The notes: a model not told the origin generated them from the letters alone. Positions 29,441-37,667 are shown, counted from the first letter of the stretch. The stretch is DNA of 42,948 nt from Bacteroidaceae bacterium (GCA_017536695.1 JAFXGX010000084.1:1-42948), one strand, 5' to 3'. Numbers and translations are program-made.

Positions 29441-30643
29441 ATGTTCAGAAAGACAATAACGACAATATCAATATTCCTGTTGCTTGGGGCCTCTTCCCAA
29501 GCATATTCACAATCCTTTATAGAGAACGTCAAAGAGGGCTTCTCTTCGCTTTTCAAGGGTAACAGCAATGACACGGTATCATCTGGCAAGGCCAAGGGCA
29601 AGGTCGTTGCCATGACCCTCAAGGACGGTACCGTCTATGTCGGCGAGATGAAGGGCAAGCGCCCTAATGGTCAGGGTAAGGCAATATACAAGAACGGAGA
29701 CATCTATGAGGGCGGTTTTCTCAAGGGACTGCGCAGCGGCATGGGTGAATACCGTTTCAAGAACGGCGAACGCTATGACGGCGAGTTCAAGGAGGGTTTC
29801 CTGCATGGCAGTGGAGTCTATACTTTCTCTGATGGCCGGAAGTATTCGGGCATGTGGGAGAGGGATGCCCAGCATGGCTATGGCCGTATGGATTACCCTA
29901 ACGGCGACTGCTATTCAGGTTCATGGGCCGATGGCGAGCGTTCGGGCTCGGGCAGCTATTTCTATGCAAACGGAGCATCTTATGTAGGCGAGTGGAAGGA
30001 TGACAAACGCAACGGCATGGGCACTTTCATATGGCCCGACAACAGCCGCTATCTCGGCTCATGGGTCAATGGCATGCGCTCGGGAGAGGGTATATACACC
30101 GCTCCCGACAGCACGGAGTATGAAGGCGGATGGATGAACAATCTCTACGAAGGTCATGGAAGAATGGTTTATCCCAATGGTGACACATACGAAGGTGCCT
30201 TCCACATGGGCCAGTGGCATGGACACGGAAAGTACACCTTTGCCGACGGTACATATTATGAGGGTTCTTTCAAGGGTGGCAAACGCAACGGTCATGGAAA
30301 GATGCTGTTCCCTGGCGGGGCGCTCTACGAGGGCGAATGGAAGGATGACCTGCGCCATGGCAGGGGAAAATATATCTGGGGCAACGGTGATGTCTACGAG
30401 GGTGAGTGGAAGGATGACAACATGAACGGCACAGGCATAATACGTCGCAAGAACGGCATCAAATACAAGGGCGGTTTTGTAGACGGTCTGGAGCATGGTG
30501 CGGGAGTGGCCGAGGATAAGGACGGAATCCGTTACGAGGGCACGTTCGAGAATGGTATGCGTCATGGCAAGTTTACCGTAAAGGACAAGAGCGGCAAGGT
30601 ACTGCGCGAGTGCGTATATAATTCAGGAAATACAGAACAATAA
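29441..30643 (+). CDS. Exported protein with 14 MORN repeats
   Basis: The 400-residue protein starts with a signal peptide (MFRKTITTISIFLLLGASSQAYSQ) and, after a short linker, consists almost entirely of MORN repeats. I count 14 consecutive units of 22-23 residues with the pattern Y(E/D/S)G-x-W/F...G-x-G-x-(Y/F)...(N/D)G, from YVGEMKGKRPNGQGKAIYKN through YEGTFENGMRHGKFTVKDKS. MORN repeats form elongated beta-hairpin arrays that bind lipids or other proteins. A periplasmic or surface scaffold near lipid-linked processes is a reasonable inference, but no ligand can be named. The next gene begins 11 bases downstream. Confidence 0.9.
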   Translation: MFRKTITTISIFLLLGASSQAYSQSFIENVKEGFSSLFKGNSNDTVSSGKAKGKVVAMTLKDGTVYVGEMKGKRPNGQGKAIYKNGDIYEGGFLKGLRSGMGEYRFKNGERYDGEFKEGFLHGSGVYTFSDGRKYSGMWERDAQHGYGRMDYPNGDCYSGSWADGERSGSGSYFYANGASYVGEWKDDKRNGMGTFIWPDNSRYLGSWVNGMRSGEGIYTAPDSTEYEGGWMNNLYEGHGRMVYPNGDTYEGAFHMGQWHGHGKYTFADGTYYEGSFKGGKRNGHGKMLFPGGALYEGEWKDDLRHGRGKYIWGNGDVYEGEWKDDNMNGTGIIRRKNGIKYKGGFVDGLEHGAGVAEDKDGIRYEGTFENGMRHGKFTVKDKSGKVLRECVYNSGNTEQ

Positions 30644-30654
30644 AACATACAGCT

Positions 30655-31104
30655 ATGATTTTAGATTCATTGACCAACCTCAGCGCTTACGAGGCGGTGA
30701 ACCCGCACTTCGCAAAGGCTATAGAGTTCATCAAGGGTAATGACCTCAGTAAACTGCCATTGGGCCGCAACGAGATATGCGGTGACCTTGTGTTTGCCAA
30801 TGTCATGGAGGTTCAGCCCAAGAGTAAGGAGGAGGCACGTATTGAGATACACCGCCGTTACATTGACATACAGATTCCTGTCTCGGGCGATGAGGTTATG
30901 GGCTATACCCCTCTTTGTGAGTTGCCCGCTCCCGATTATATCGAGAGTGATGATGCAGCTCTTTATCCCGCAGGTCTTGCAGCAAGAGACTACTTCAATG
31001 TGAAGAACGACCAGTTTGTCATCTTCTTTCCGCAGGACGGCCATGCTCCGGCAATAACTCCTGTACCGGTGAAGAAGGTGGTCGTTAAGGTCGCAGTCGA
31101 ATAA
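30655..31104 (+). CDS. YhcH/YjgK/YiaL family protein
   Basis: This 149-residue protein has ARIEIHRRYIDIQIPVSGDEVMGYTPL (about 61-87) and FVIFFPQDGHAPAITPVPVKKVVVKV near the end, the cupin-like core and HAP motif of the YhcH/YjgK/YiaL family. In E. coli such proteins accompany sialic acid, rhamnose or 2,3-diketogulonate catabolism and probably bind sugars as anomerase-like or isomerase-like enzymes. Here the neighbours are a MORN protein (11 bases upstream) and glgB (90 bases downstream), which do not identify the substrate. Cytoplasmic, no signal peptide. Confidence 0.93.
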   Translation: MILDSLTNLSAYEAVNPHFAKAIEFIKGNDLSKLPLGRNEICGDLVFANVMEVQPKSKEEARIEIHRRYIDIQIPVSGDEVMGYTPLCELPAPDYIESDDAALYPAGLAARDYFNVKNDQFVIFFPQDGHAPAITPVPVKKVVVKVAVE

Positions 31105-31194
31105 CGGCAATCGGAGCCCTTTGGGGCAGTGATACACCAGACGACCGGTATGTAAAATTTTGAAGAACAATAACTAACCTAATACTTTATAACA

Positions 31195-33201
31195 ATGTTG
31201 AAACTCGTTGAACGCGACAGCTATCTGGCTCCTTATAATTTGAGTATAGAAGGACGCCACCGCTATTTTCTCAAGAGAGAGAAGGAGTTGACAAAGAACG
31301 GCCGTCAGACATTGTCTGACTTTGCCACAGGTTATCTCTACTTTGGCCTGCACCGCACATCTACAGGATGGGTGTTCCGTGAGTGGGCTCCTAACGCTAC
31401 AAAGATTGTGCTCATCGGCGACTTTTCCAACTGGGAAGAGCGTCCCGAGTATGAGCTGAAGCAGCTTGCCGGCGGCGTGTGGGAAAGAAGAATGCCCAAG
31501 AAGGCACTTGCTCACGGGCAGCACTACAAGATGAAGGTCTACTGGAAGGGCGGCTGCGGCGAGCGTATTCCGGCATGGGTGCGTCGCGTGGTACAAGATG
31601 AAGCAACCAAGATATTCAGTGCGCAGGTGTGGGCTCCCGAGCAAGAGTACCAGTTCAAGAACAGGAAGTTTGTTCCCAAACGCACCCCGCTGCTCATCTA
31701 TGAGTGCCACATCGGTATGGCTCAGGAAGAGGAGAAAGTTGGAACATACACCGAGTTCCGCGAGAAGATTCTACCCCGTATTGCTGCCGACGGTTACAAC
31801 TGCATACAGATTATGGCCATCCAGGAGCATCCGTATTATGGCAGTTTCGGATACCATGTATCAAGTTTCTTTGCAGCATCTTCACGCTTCGGAACGCCTG
31901 AGGAACTGAAGGAACTCATTGACGCGGCTCATGGTATGGGTATTGCTGTCATCATGGACCTTGTGCACTCTCACGCAGTAAAGAACGAGAACGAGGGTCT
32001 CGGACTGCTTGACGGCGACCCTGCACAGTATTTCTACGGCGATGACAAGCGCCACCACAGCGCATGGGATTCGCTATGTTTCGACTATGGAAAGAACGAG
32101 GTCGTACACTTCCTGCTCTCTAACTGCAAGTACTGGCTCGAAGAGTTCAAGTTCGACGGTTTCCGTTTCGACGGCGTTACTTCAATGATATATTACAGCC
32201 ATGGTTTGGGCGAGGCATTCTGTGGCTATGGCGACTACTATAATGCTGGTCAGAACGGCGATGCTATCTGCTACCTTACATTGGCGAACCGCCTTATCCA
32301 TCAGGTCAACCCCAAGGCCATAACCATTGCCGAGGAGGTTTCGGGTATGCCGGGTCTTGCTGCTCCAATTGAGGACGGCGGTTACGGATTCGACTACCGC
32401 ATGGCAATGAATATTCCCGACTTCTGGATTAAGATAATCAAGGAGCGCAAGGATGAGGACTGGAAGCCGTCGGAAATCTTCTGGGAGCTTACCAACCGCC
32501 GCAAGGACGAGAAGACAATCTCTTATGCCGAGAGTCATGACCAGGCATTGGTGGGTGACAAGACAATCATCTTCCGTCTCATTGACTCCGACATGTATTG
32601 GCACTTCAACCGTGGCGATGAGACATACATGGTATCACGCGGTATTGCGCTGCACAAGATGATACGTCTTATGACACTCTCTACAATCAACGGCGGATAC
32701 CTCAACTTCATGGGTAACGAGTTCGGTCATCCCGAGTGGATTGACTTCCCGCGCGAGGGTAACGGCTGGAGCCACAAATATGCACGCCGTCAGTGGAGTC
32801 TTGTCGATAACCCCAACTATAACTACACGCTGCTGGGCGAGTTCGACAAGGCCATGATTGAGCTCATCGGCGATGTGCGCAACTTCCAGAACCGTCCTGT
32901 TCAGGAGATCTGGCACAACGACGGCGACCAGGTGCTGGCGTTCTCACGTAAGGACCTTATCTTCGTGTTCAACTTCAGCCATAACCGCTCGTTTACCGAT
33001 TATGGTCTGCTCGTTCCCGAGGGCTCTTACTCTATAGTGCTCAATACCGACTCTGAACGTTTCGGCGGCAACGCGCTTGTCGATGAGACACAGACACACT
33101 TTACCCAGTATGACAAGCTGCATGCACGTCGCAAGAAGGGTTGGCTCTTGCTCTACTTGCCGGCCCGCACGGCTCTGGTGCTGAAGAAGAATAAGGAATA
33201 A
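31195..33201 (+). CDS. glgB: 1,4-alpha-glucan branching enzyme, GH13
   Basis: The 668-residue enzyme introduces alpha-1,6 branches in glycogen. It has an N-terminal CBM48-type domain (GWVFREWAPNATKIVLIGDFSNW, 58-80), then the GH13 barrel with AVIMDLVHSHAVKNENEGL, FDGFRFDGVTSM (nucleophile Asp326), ITIAEEVSGMPG (acid/base Glu) and YAESHDQALVGDKT (transition-state His-Asp). The C-terminal beta domain ends with LLYLPARTALVLKKNKE. This resembles the shorter eukaryotic-type GlgB form common in Bacteroidota. The next gene starts 4 bases after the stop. Confidence 0.97.
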   Translation: MLKLVERDSYLAPYNLSIEGRHRYFLKREKELTKNGRQTLSDFATGYLYFGLHRTSTGWVFREWAPNATKIVLIGDFSNWEERPEYELKQLAGGVWERRMPKKALAHGQHYKMKVYWKGGCGERIPAWVRRVVQDEATKIFSAQVWAPEQEYQFKNRKFVPKRTPLLIYECHIGMAQEEEKVGTYTEFREKILPRIAADGYNCIQIMAIQEHPYYGSFGYHVSSFFAASSRFGTPEELKELIDAAHGMGIAVIMDLVHSHAVKNENEGLGLLDGDPAQYFYGDDKRHHSAWDSLCFDYGKNEVVHFLLSNCKYWLEEFKFDGFRFDGVTSMIYYSHGLGEAFCGYGDYYNAGQNGDAICYLTLANRLIHQVNPKAITIAEEVSGMPGLAAPIEDGGYGFDYRMAMNIPDFWIKIIKERKDEDWKPSEIFWELTNRRKDEKTISYAESHDQALVGDKTIIFRLIDSDMYWHFNRGDETYMVSRGIALHKMIRLMTLSTINGGYLNFMGNEFGHPEWIDFPREGNGWSHKYARRQWSLVDNPNYNYTLLGEFDKAMIELIGDVRNFQNRPVQEIWHNDGDQVLAFSRKDLIFVFNFSHNRSFTDYGLLVPEGSYSIVLNTDSERFGGNALVDETQTHFTQYDKLHARRKKGWLLLYLPARTALVLKKNKE

Positions 33202-33205
33202 GCAT

Positions 33206-34354
33206 ATGAGGAATAAAGAGGAAAAACGACTGCAAAGGGTTGTGGCACTATTCTGTGCCACACTCTTTGCTCTGTTCTCCTTTCTCTTTGTAGCAGTCTA
33301 CCAGTCGCCTCTTCTCGAGGTATTGTACGATTATGTGGCGACAGGAAAGCTCGATTACAACGGTTATCTTGTCGCAGCTGTCATCTCTCCGCTGCTGACG
33401 CTTCTTGCATTGTGGCTCAACCGCATCGCCAAGTTCCAGCGCGAGTGGACAGCGATGGCCTATCTGCCGTCGGTATTGCTGCTGGCGTTCATCACGGATA
33501 TCGACCGCTCGTTATATGTCGGCGGCTGGTCCTCAACCTCGTGGATAGTGATATTCTCGGTAGCCATGTTCGTATATGCTGCGCTGGCGTTCGTGCTGCA
33601 GCGTGTACTTTTCGAGAAGATAAAGAACCTGGCAATGAGTACCAACAGGATGATATGGCGCAATCTCATACTTTTTGTCATCATGTTCTGCCTGGCTGGT
33701 ACCCTCTCCAATGGCGAGGAGAACTTCAAGCGCGAGGCGCTTGTAGCCTCACGCTACAAAGGCGGGGATGCCGAAGGCGCTCTTGCTGTCGGTTACAAGT
33801 CGCTCGATGCCTCGCGTGAGCTTACTGCCATGCGTGCGTATATACTGGCTAAGGAGAACAGTCTGGGAGAGCGTCTGTTCGAGTATCCGCAGTTGTACGG
33901 TGCCGAAGGCCTTTTGCCTTTTGCGCAACAGACATCGCCGTTGAGTTCCGACACTGTCGCTACGTTGCTTGGCGATACTATAAAGGAGAATGAGAATACA
34001 CTTGATTACCTCAGGCGTCTGGCACATGCCGATACTCTTGCTGTTGCGGCACGTGACTACTATCTGAGTGCATTGTTGCTCGAGAAAGAGGTCATTGAGT
34101 TCGAGGCGGAGCTTGCAAGGATGTGCGGCAGCTATCGTGCCGATTCGCTTCCAAAGCATTACCGCGAGGCGCTCCTGCTGCTCAAAGAGTTCTCCAGCGA
34201 ATACCAGCTGAATTTAGAGGACAGCGTGCTCAACAGCAAGTTCAGGAGTATGCGCGAGGTCGAAAGCAAGTATGACGACGCGCTCATGCGCAACAACTAT
34301 GTCCGCAAAGCGTTCGGACGCACATACTGGTGGTATTTCCTTTACGGCGGATGA
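33206..34354 (+). CDS. Membrane protein of unknown function (DUF6057-like)
   Basis: The 382-residue protein has four membrane segments in its first half (about 15-33, 50-72, 78-92 and 104-128, with another near 148-165) and a soluble C-terminal half of about 215 residues. This half is rich in Glu, Arg and Leu and has helices resembling tetratricopeptide-like repeats (ALAVGYKSLDASRELTAMRAYILAKENSLGERLFEYPQLYG). The order of transmembrane part, then NGEENFKREALVASRYKGGDAEGAL, resembles proteins I know as DUF6057, but that match is from memory. It lies 4 bases after glgB, so it is probably co-transcribed; no activity can be inferred. Confidence 0.7.
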   Translation: MRNKEEKRLQRVVALFCATLFALFSFLFVAVYQSPLLEVLYDYVATGKLDYNGYLVAAVISPLLTLLALWLNRIAKFQREWTAMAYLPSVLLLAFITDIDRSLYVGGWSSTSWIVIFSVAMFVYAALAFVLQRVLFEKIKNLAMSTNRMIWRNLILFVIMFCLAGTLSNGEENFKREALVASRYKGGDAEGALAVGYKSLDASRELTAMRAYILAKENSLGERLFEYPQLYGAEGLLPFAQQTSPLSSDTVATLLGDTIKENENTLDYLRRLAHADTLAVAARDYYLSALLLEKEVIEFEAELARMCGSYRADSLPKHYREALLLLKEFSSEYQLNLEDSVLNSKFRSMREVESKYDDALMRNNYVRKAFGRTYWWYFLYGG

Positions 34355-34389
34355 TATGAGGCTGACTAAAAAGGCTCTTTTGTTGTTAC

Positions 34390-34449
34390 GCTTGCCCGAA
34401 AAATACTCATTTACGCTTAGTAAACGGCGTTTTTTCGGGCTTCGCAAGC
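34390..34449. terminator. Long nested hairpin after the membrane-protein gene
   Basis: GCTTG 34390-34394 pairs with CAAGC 34445-34449, CCCGAAAAA 34395-34403 with TTTTTCGGG 34431-34439 (a CTTCG bulge lies at 34440-34444), and an apical TTTAC/GTAAA stem at 34410-34424. T-rich sequence follows. It can serve as a terminator for the glgB transcript or be another repeat element. Confidence 0.5.
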
Positions 34450-34596
34450 CTAAAAACAGCTCTTTTTATCCAACCTCCCTACACAGGTGGGTGACCCAAA
34501 AGTGAAATGGGTCACCCACTCATTTTCCCGTTGGAAGATGTCTTCAACTTTGCAGTCGAATATCCTTGCCATTTTCAGTGTGTTTCTTCTGCTTTT
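34450..34596 (-). pseudogene. Relic of an XRE-type HTH regulator (C-terminal end only)
   Basis: The minus-strand frame contains NTLKMARIFDCKVEDIFQRE, which looks like the last helix and tail of a Cro/C1 (XRE) regulator of the small type ending in KLARIFGCKVEDIF. It is preceded by an in-frame stop and has no start or DNA-binding helices, so it is a decayed fragment in the 279-base gap between the membrane protein and the MFS gene. The match is by eye over 20 residues. Confidence 0.4.
34487..34519. repeat. 12-bp perfect hairpin
   Basis: GTGGGTGACCCA (34487-34498) pairs perfectly with TGGGTCACCCAC (34508-34519) around a 9-nt loop. It has no long T run, so it is either a weak terminator or a regulatory or repeat structure. 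Confidence 0.5.
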
Positions 34597-34633
34597 TTCC
34601 TAAATTTGTGTCTGAATATAATATTAAGGTGTT

Positions 34634-35839
34634 ATGAGTGCTGATGACAGGCTTTTCACGCGCAGCTACATATTCATGTGCCTGGCCAATTTCCTTACTG
34701 CGTTTTCATTCTTTCTCCTCGTTCCCACGTTGCCGTTCTATCTTGTTGATACTTTCGGCCTTGAGCCCGACATCGTAGGTCTTGTGCTCTCGTGCTATGT
34801 GGTGGCAGTGCTCTGCATACGACCGTTTGCAGGGTTCATAGCCGACATGTTCCCACGCAAGAAAGTTTATGTGATATCATATATCCTGTTTGCCCTTGCG
34901 TTCGTGGGATACATGTTCGCCTTTACCGATATAATAATGTTCATTATCCTTCGGGTGCTGCATGGCTTTGCCTTCGGTGCGCTCAATACCACAGGAAACA
35001 CGCTTGTCATTGATATCATGCCCTCATCGCGTCGTGGCGAGGGGCTTGGCTATTTCGGTGTCACAAACAATCTGGCAATGGCATTCGGCCCCATGACCGG
35101 CCTGTTCCTCATTGACAGCGGCAACTATGGACAGCTGTTCTTTGCCGCGTTGCTTGTAGCGTGTGTGGGGTTGTTGTTCGCTACGCTGGTCAGAGTAAAG
35201 TGGCGTCAGCCGCTCGAGAATGTAGGCAAGGTCTTTTCAATAGACCGCTTCATACTGCTTGCGGGAATACCCGCGTCGCTTGCCTTCTTCATGCTCGCCA
35301 TCCCTTATGGAATGACATCGAGCTACATTGCCATATACGCCTCCGAGGTAGGCATTGTCAATGGAGTGGGGCTCTTTTTCACTGTTCAGGGTGCGGGTCT
35401 CATAGTGTCGCGTCTGCTGTCGGGAAAGAGAGTCGATAAGGGCTTCATCACGCAGACCATTTCGCTCGGAATTGTCATAGCCTTATTTGGCGTAGTGGGC
35501 GAAGCGATGCTATCGCTTGTATGCGGGTTCAGCATGGACATGGGCTACGTGCTCTATTTTCTCTCGGCATTCCTCATAGGCTACGGTTTTGGAACCATAT
35601 TCCCCGCGTTCAATACTTTGTTCATAAACATGGCGCCCCATTCACGTCGTGCAACGGCAAACGCCACATACCTTACAGGCTGGGATGTGGGTATAGGTGC
35701 CGGAATGCTGCTTGGCGGCACATTGTCGGTAAATGGCTATTCAGGCAGTTTTGCTTTTGGCGCGATACTTGTTTTTGCAGCATTGATATACTTCGTAACC
35801 TTCGTGGCGAAGCATTTCCACAGGCACCGTTTGAGATAG
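34634..35839 (+). CDS. MFS transporter
   Basis: This 401-residue protein has 12 hydrophobic segments and the MFS inter-helix motif GFIADMFPRKKVYVIS (between helices 2 and 3, about 68-83). RGEGLGYFGVTNNLAMAFGPMTG (about 137-159) is the motif C-like region typical of drug/H+ antiporters of the DHA1 type. ANATYLTGWDVGIGAGMLLGG lies in helix 11. It should export a small molecule across the inner membrane; the substrate is unknown. TAAATTTG at 34601-34608 is a likely -7 box, with no convincing -33. Confidence 0.9.
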   Translation: MSADDRLFTRSYIFMCLANFLTAFSFFLLVPTLPFYLVDTFGLEPDIVGLVLSCYVVAVLCIRPFAGFIADMFPRKKVYVISYILFALAFVGYMFAFTDIIMFIILRVLHGFAFGALNTTGNTLVIDIMPSSRRGEGLGYFGVTNNLAMAFGPMTGLFLIDSGNYGQLFFAALLVACVGLLFATLVRVKWRQPLENVGKVFSIDRFILLAGIPASLAFFMLAIPYGMTSSYIAIYASEVGIVNGVGLFFTVQGAGLIVSRLLSGKRVDKGFITQTISLGIVIALFGVVGEAMLSLVCGFSMDMGYVLYFLSAFLIGYGFGTIFPAFNTLFINMAPHSRRATANATYLTGWDVGIGAGMLLGGTLSVNGYSGSFAFGAILVFAALIYFVTFVAKHFHRHRLR

Positions 35840-35945
35840 CAGAAAGTACGTCTCGGGCTCGTTTTACTTTTTCGCAGTTTAGTTGTTTAAGAACAGAGAA
35901 TTATTGAAAAAAAACTCCCAGACATGATAAAAAAGCACTTTTTGT

Positions 35946-35976
35946 TTTGCTTTATAATTTTTTGGGGATATATTTG
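35946..35976 (+). promoter_or_regulatory. Perfect Bacteroidota promoter with no gene downstream
   Basis: TTTG (35946-35949), exactly 19 bases, then TATATTTG (35969-35976). Transcription should start near 35983. No open frame of useful length follows before the terminator at 36041-36076. Confidence 0.75.
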
Positions 35977-35982
35977 CATAGT

Positions 35983-36076
35983 GCTTGAGACAATAGCACA
36001 ATGATAGTATAGTTTTTTCTTAGTTGTTTAGTAAATGTTGGAAGTATCTCTTTGTGAAAAGGGGTACTTCTTTTTT
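35983..36076 (+). ncRNA. Candidate small RNA (about 94 nt)
   Basis: Defined by a consensus promoter at 35946-35976 and an intrinsic terminator at 36041-36076. The only early start codon gives a three-residue peptide (ATG ATA GTA TAG at 36001). I do not recognise it as a known RNA family. Its 3' part is complementary to the head of each unit in the repeat array directly downstream. Confidence 0.5.
36041..36076 (+). terminator. Intrinsic terminator of the candidate small RNA
   Basis: GAAGTATCTC (36041-36050) pairs with GGGGTACTTC (36061-36070), with two G-U pairs, around a 10-nt loop, followed by six T. The 3' arm can alternatively pair with the AAAAGAAGTACCCC of the first repeat unit (36082-36095), giving a longer competing hairpin. 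Confidence 0.7.
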
Positions 36077-36080
36077 GTAA

Positions 36081-36470
36081 GAAAAGAAGTACCCCTTTCG
36101 ATAAAGCACGCCGCGATTGGTCACGCGTAGTACAGGCGTAGCTTGTACCGCGTGGGTCGCGTAAAAGCGTGCTTTGTCAAAATGCCCACGGGTAAGAAAA
36201 GAAGTACCCCTTTAGACGACACTTGCAGCAAAAGGTCAAGCGTAGTGTGGCTGTAAGTCACACCGCTTGGGTTGCGAACAGCAAGCGGAGTCAAAATGGG
36301 TTTTGCAAAAAGAAAAGAAGTACCCCTTTCGATAAAGCACGCCGCGATTGGTCACGCGTAGTACAGGCATAGCTTGTACCGCGTGGGTCGCGAAAAAGCG
36401 TGCTTTGTCAAAATGTCCACGAGTAAGAAAAGAAGTAACCCCTTTCGATAAAGCACGCCGCGATTTCTCC
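36081..36470. repeat. Tandem array of ~115-bp nested-hairpin repeats (3 full units and 1 partial)
   Basis: Units start at 36081, 36196, 36312 and 36427 (periods 115, 116 and 115). Each opens with GAAAAGAAGTA followed by ACCCC-like sequence. Units 1 and 3 are nearly identical, unit 2 differs over most of its length, and unit 4 breaks off near 36465. Unit 1 folds as AAAGCACGC/GCGTGCTTT (36103-36111/36167-36175), CGCGA/TCGCG, CACGCG/CGCGTG and GTACA/TGTAC with a TA bulge and 9-nt loop. Unit 2 has CAAGCG/CGCTTG and GTGTG/CACAC in the same places with the same bulge and loop size. The family is dispersed: see 6803-6880. Confidence 0.85.
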
Positions 36471-36572
36471 CATGCTTTTATGTAGTCGGGATTTGGACTT
36501 GTTTTGTTGATACTGTGGTGAAGTCAATAGAAAGAGTTTGAATCTACCTTTCTACAATTATGCTGTCATTTA

Positions 36573-37667
36573 CTATTTCTTGAACATATCTTTCAGTGAG
36601 TGCAATTGCCAGATTGGGTAGTTCCAGGTCTCGGATTTCGATAATCTGTGAAAACGTATACAGTTCTTTACTTTCCAGAAATAAGCCTTAAGATACTCCA
36701 GTCTTGTTGTTGTAATGCTATGCTCGCCATATTGGCCAAAATTGCCGTAAGTCATAATAATGCGAAAGGCTTTTTTTGCCATATTCTTGTCTCTTTTTGA
36801 GATTTCGCACAATGCATACTCTTTTGGCATACCAAGATAATCTGTCGCAATGGCAGTTACAACCTTGTATGTCTCCAATAGCTGCAGTTCTTTTGCATAC
36901 TTTATAAATAACCCTTTGTCAATGTCTTTCTGGTGTTTGTAAACAAAAAGTATCCAGTCACAGACCTGTCTTAACCCAAGTCCCGAGAATATGATGTGTC
37001 TTAGCATGTGAGACAGTAGTTGCAGGGAATTTGCAAGCGGTGGAAGAACTGCAATATGTATTTCATCTATTGTTGTTTCAGCGCTTGATGTTTTGAGTAT
37101 TGATGAGATTATTTCATTATATCGTTTTTGCAGTCTTTTTGTGTAGAACGTTGCGCACTTCTTGTGTATCTCCAACTTGAAACCCATATATTCTGTTTCG
37201 TAGTCTGCATCATCAGGGTTTCCTTCAATATTATGTCCTCTTGAGGTAAAGTATTCAATTGCTTTGTCAAAATCCTGTGGAGCAAAGTAAATATCAATGT
37301 CCCCACAGATACGATGTTCGGGAATGGGGTAGTTGTGAGCAACACCCTGTCCCTTCAGGAGGTATAAGGTGAGATGTTCTTTTTTTAGCTCTGCATCAAG
37401 GCTTGTCAGAGCATTATTCATTTTCTTGTTCTGCTTCTCAATTATTTTTTGTAAAACAATCCACTGCAAACGTTGATTGGTGTCAGGCTTGTATTCGTTT
37501 GGCAGCATTGCTATTGCGTCTAACATGATGCCGCTTACGGTCTGCTCCTTGGATATTGCATAAATCTCGTTCCATTCCTCATCCGAGATGATATGCTCTA
37601 TTTTAGCCGGAGTATTCCAAATAGCACTTCGCAATAATGCAAAGAATAAATTTTCAAGCCTGTTCAT
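36573..37667 (-). CDS. Nucleotidyltransferase family protein (NTP_transf_5-like)
   Basis: The 364-residue protein contains YLLKGQGVAHNYPIPEHRICGDIDIYF (about 97-123), where GDIDIY supplies the paired acidic residues of a nucleotidyltransferase. MGFKLEIHKKCATFY then matches the LE(I/L)HW region of the uncharacterised nucleotidyltransferase family PF14907. Such genes are common in surface-polysaccharide regions, and here the gene lies 18 bases downstream of a family 2 glycosyltransferase on the same strand. A role in modifying a surface glycan or its carrier is inference; the substrate is unknown. It is the last gene of the pair. Confidence 0.85.
   Translation of the reverse strand: MNRLENLFFALLRSAIWNTPAKIEHIISDEEWNEIYAISKEQTVSGIMLDAIAMLPNEYKPDTNQRLQWIVLQKIIEKQNKKMNNALTSLDAELKKEHLTLYLLKGQGVAHNYPIPEHRICGDIDIYFAPQDFDKAIEYFTSRGHNIEGNPDDADYETEYMGFKLEIHKKCATFYTKRLQKRYNEIISSILKTSSAETTIDEIHIAVLPPLANSLQLLSHMLRHIIFSGLGLRQVCDWILFVYKHQKDIDKGLFIKYAKELQLLETYKVVTAIATDYLGMPKEYALCEISKRDKNMAKKAFRIIMTYGNFGQYGEHSITTTRLEYLKAYFWKVKNCIRFHRLSKSETWNYPIWQLHSLKDMFKK

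Larger units (their letters stand above)
35840..36572. other. Gene-free 733-bp region: small transcription unit and tandem structured repeats
   Basis: No protein gene is supported. The region contains a perfect promoter (35946-35976), a predicted short transcript ending at a terminator (36041-36076), and the tandem repeat array (36081-36470). The last 100 bases before the minus-strand gene at 37667-36573 show nothing identifiable. Confidence 0.8.

Noticed and set aside
36034-36129. Short frame starting MLEVSL at the end of the candidate small RNA
   Set aside because: It crosses the terminator and the first repeat unit and has no conserved features.
36081-36470. Possible CRISPR array
   Set aside because: The repeated units are about 115 bp and contiguous, with no short identical repeats separated by unique spacers, and no cas genes are present.
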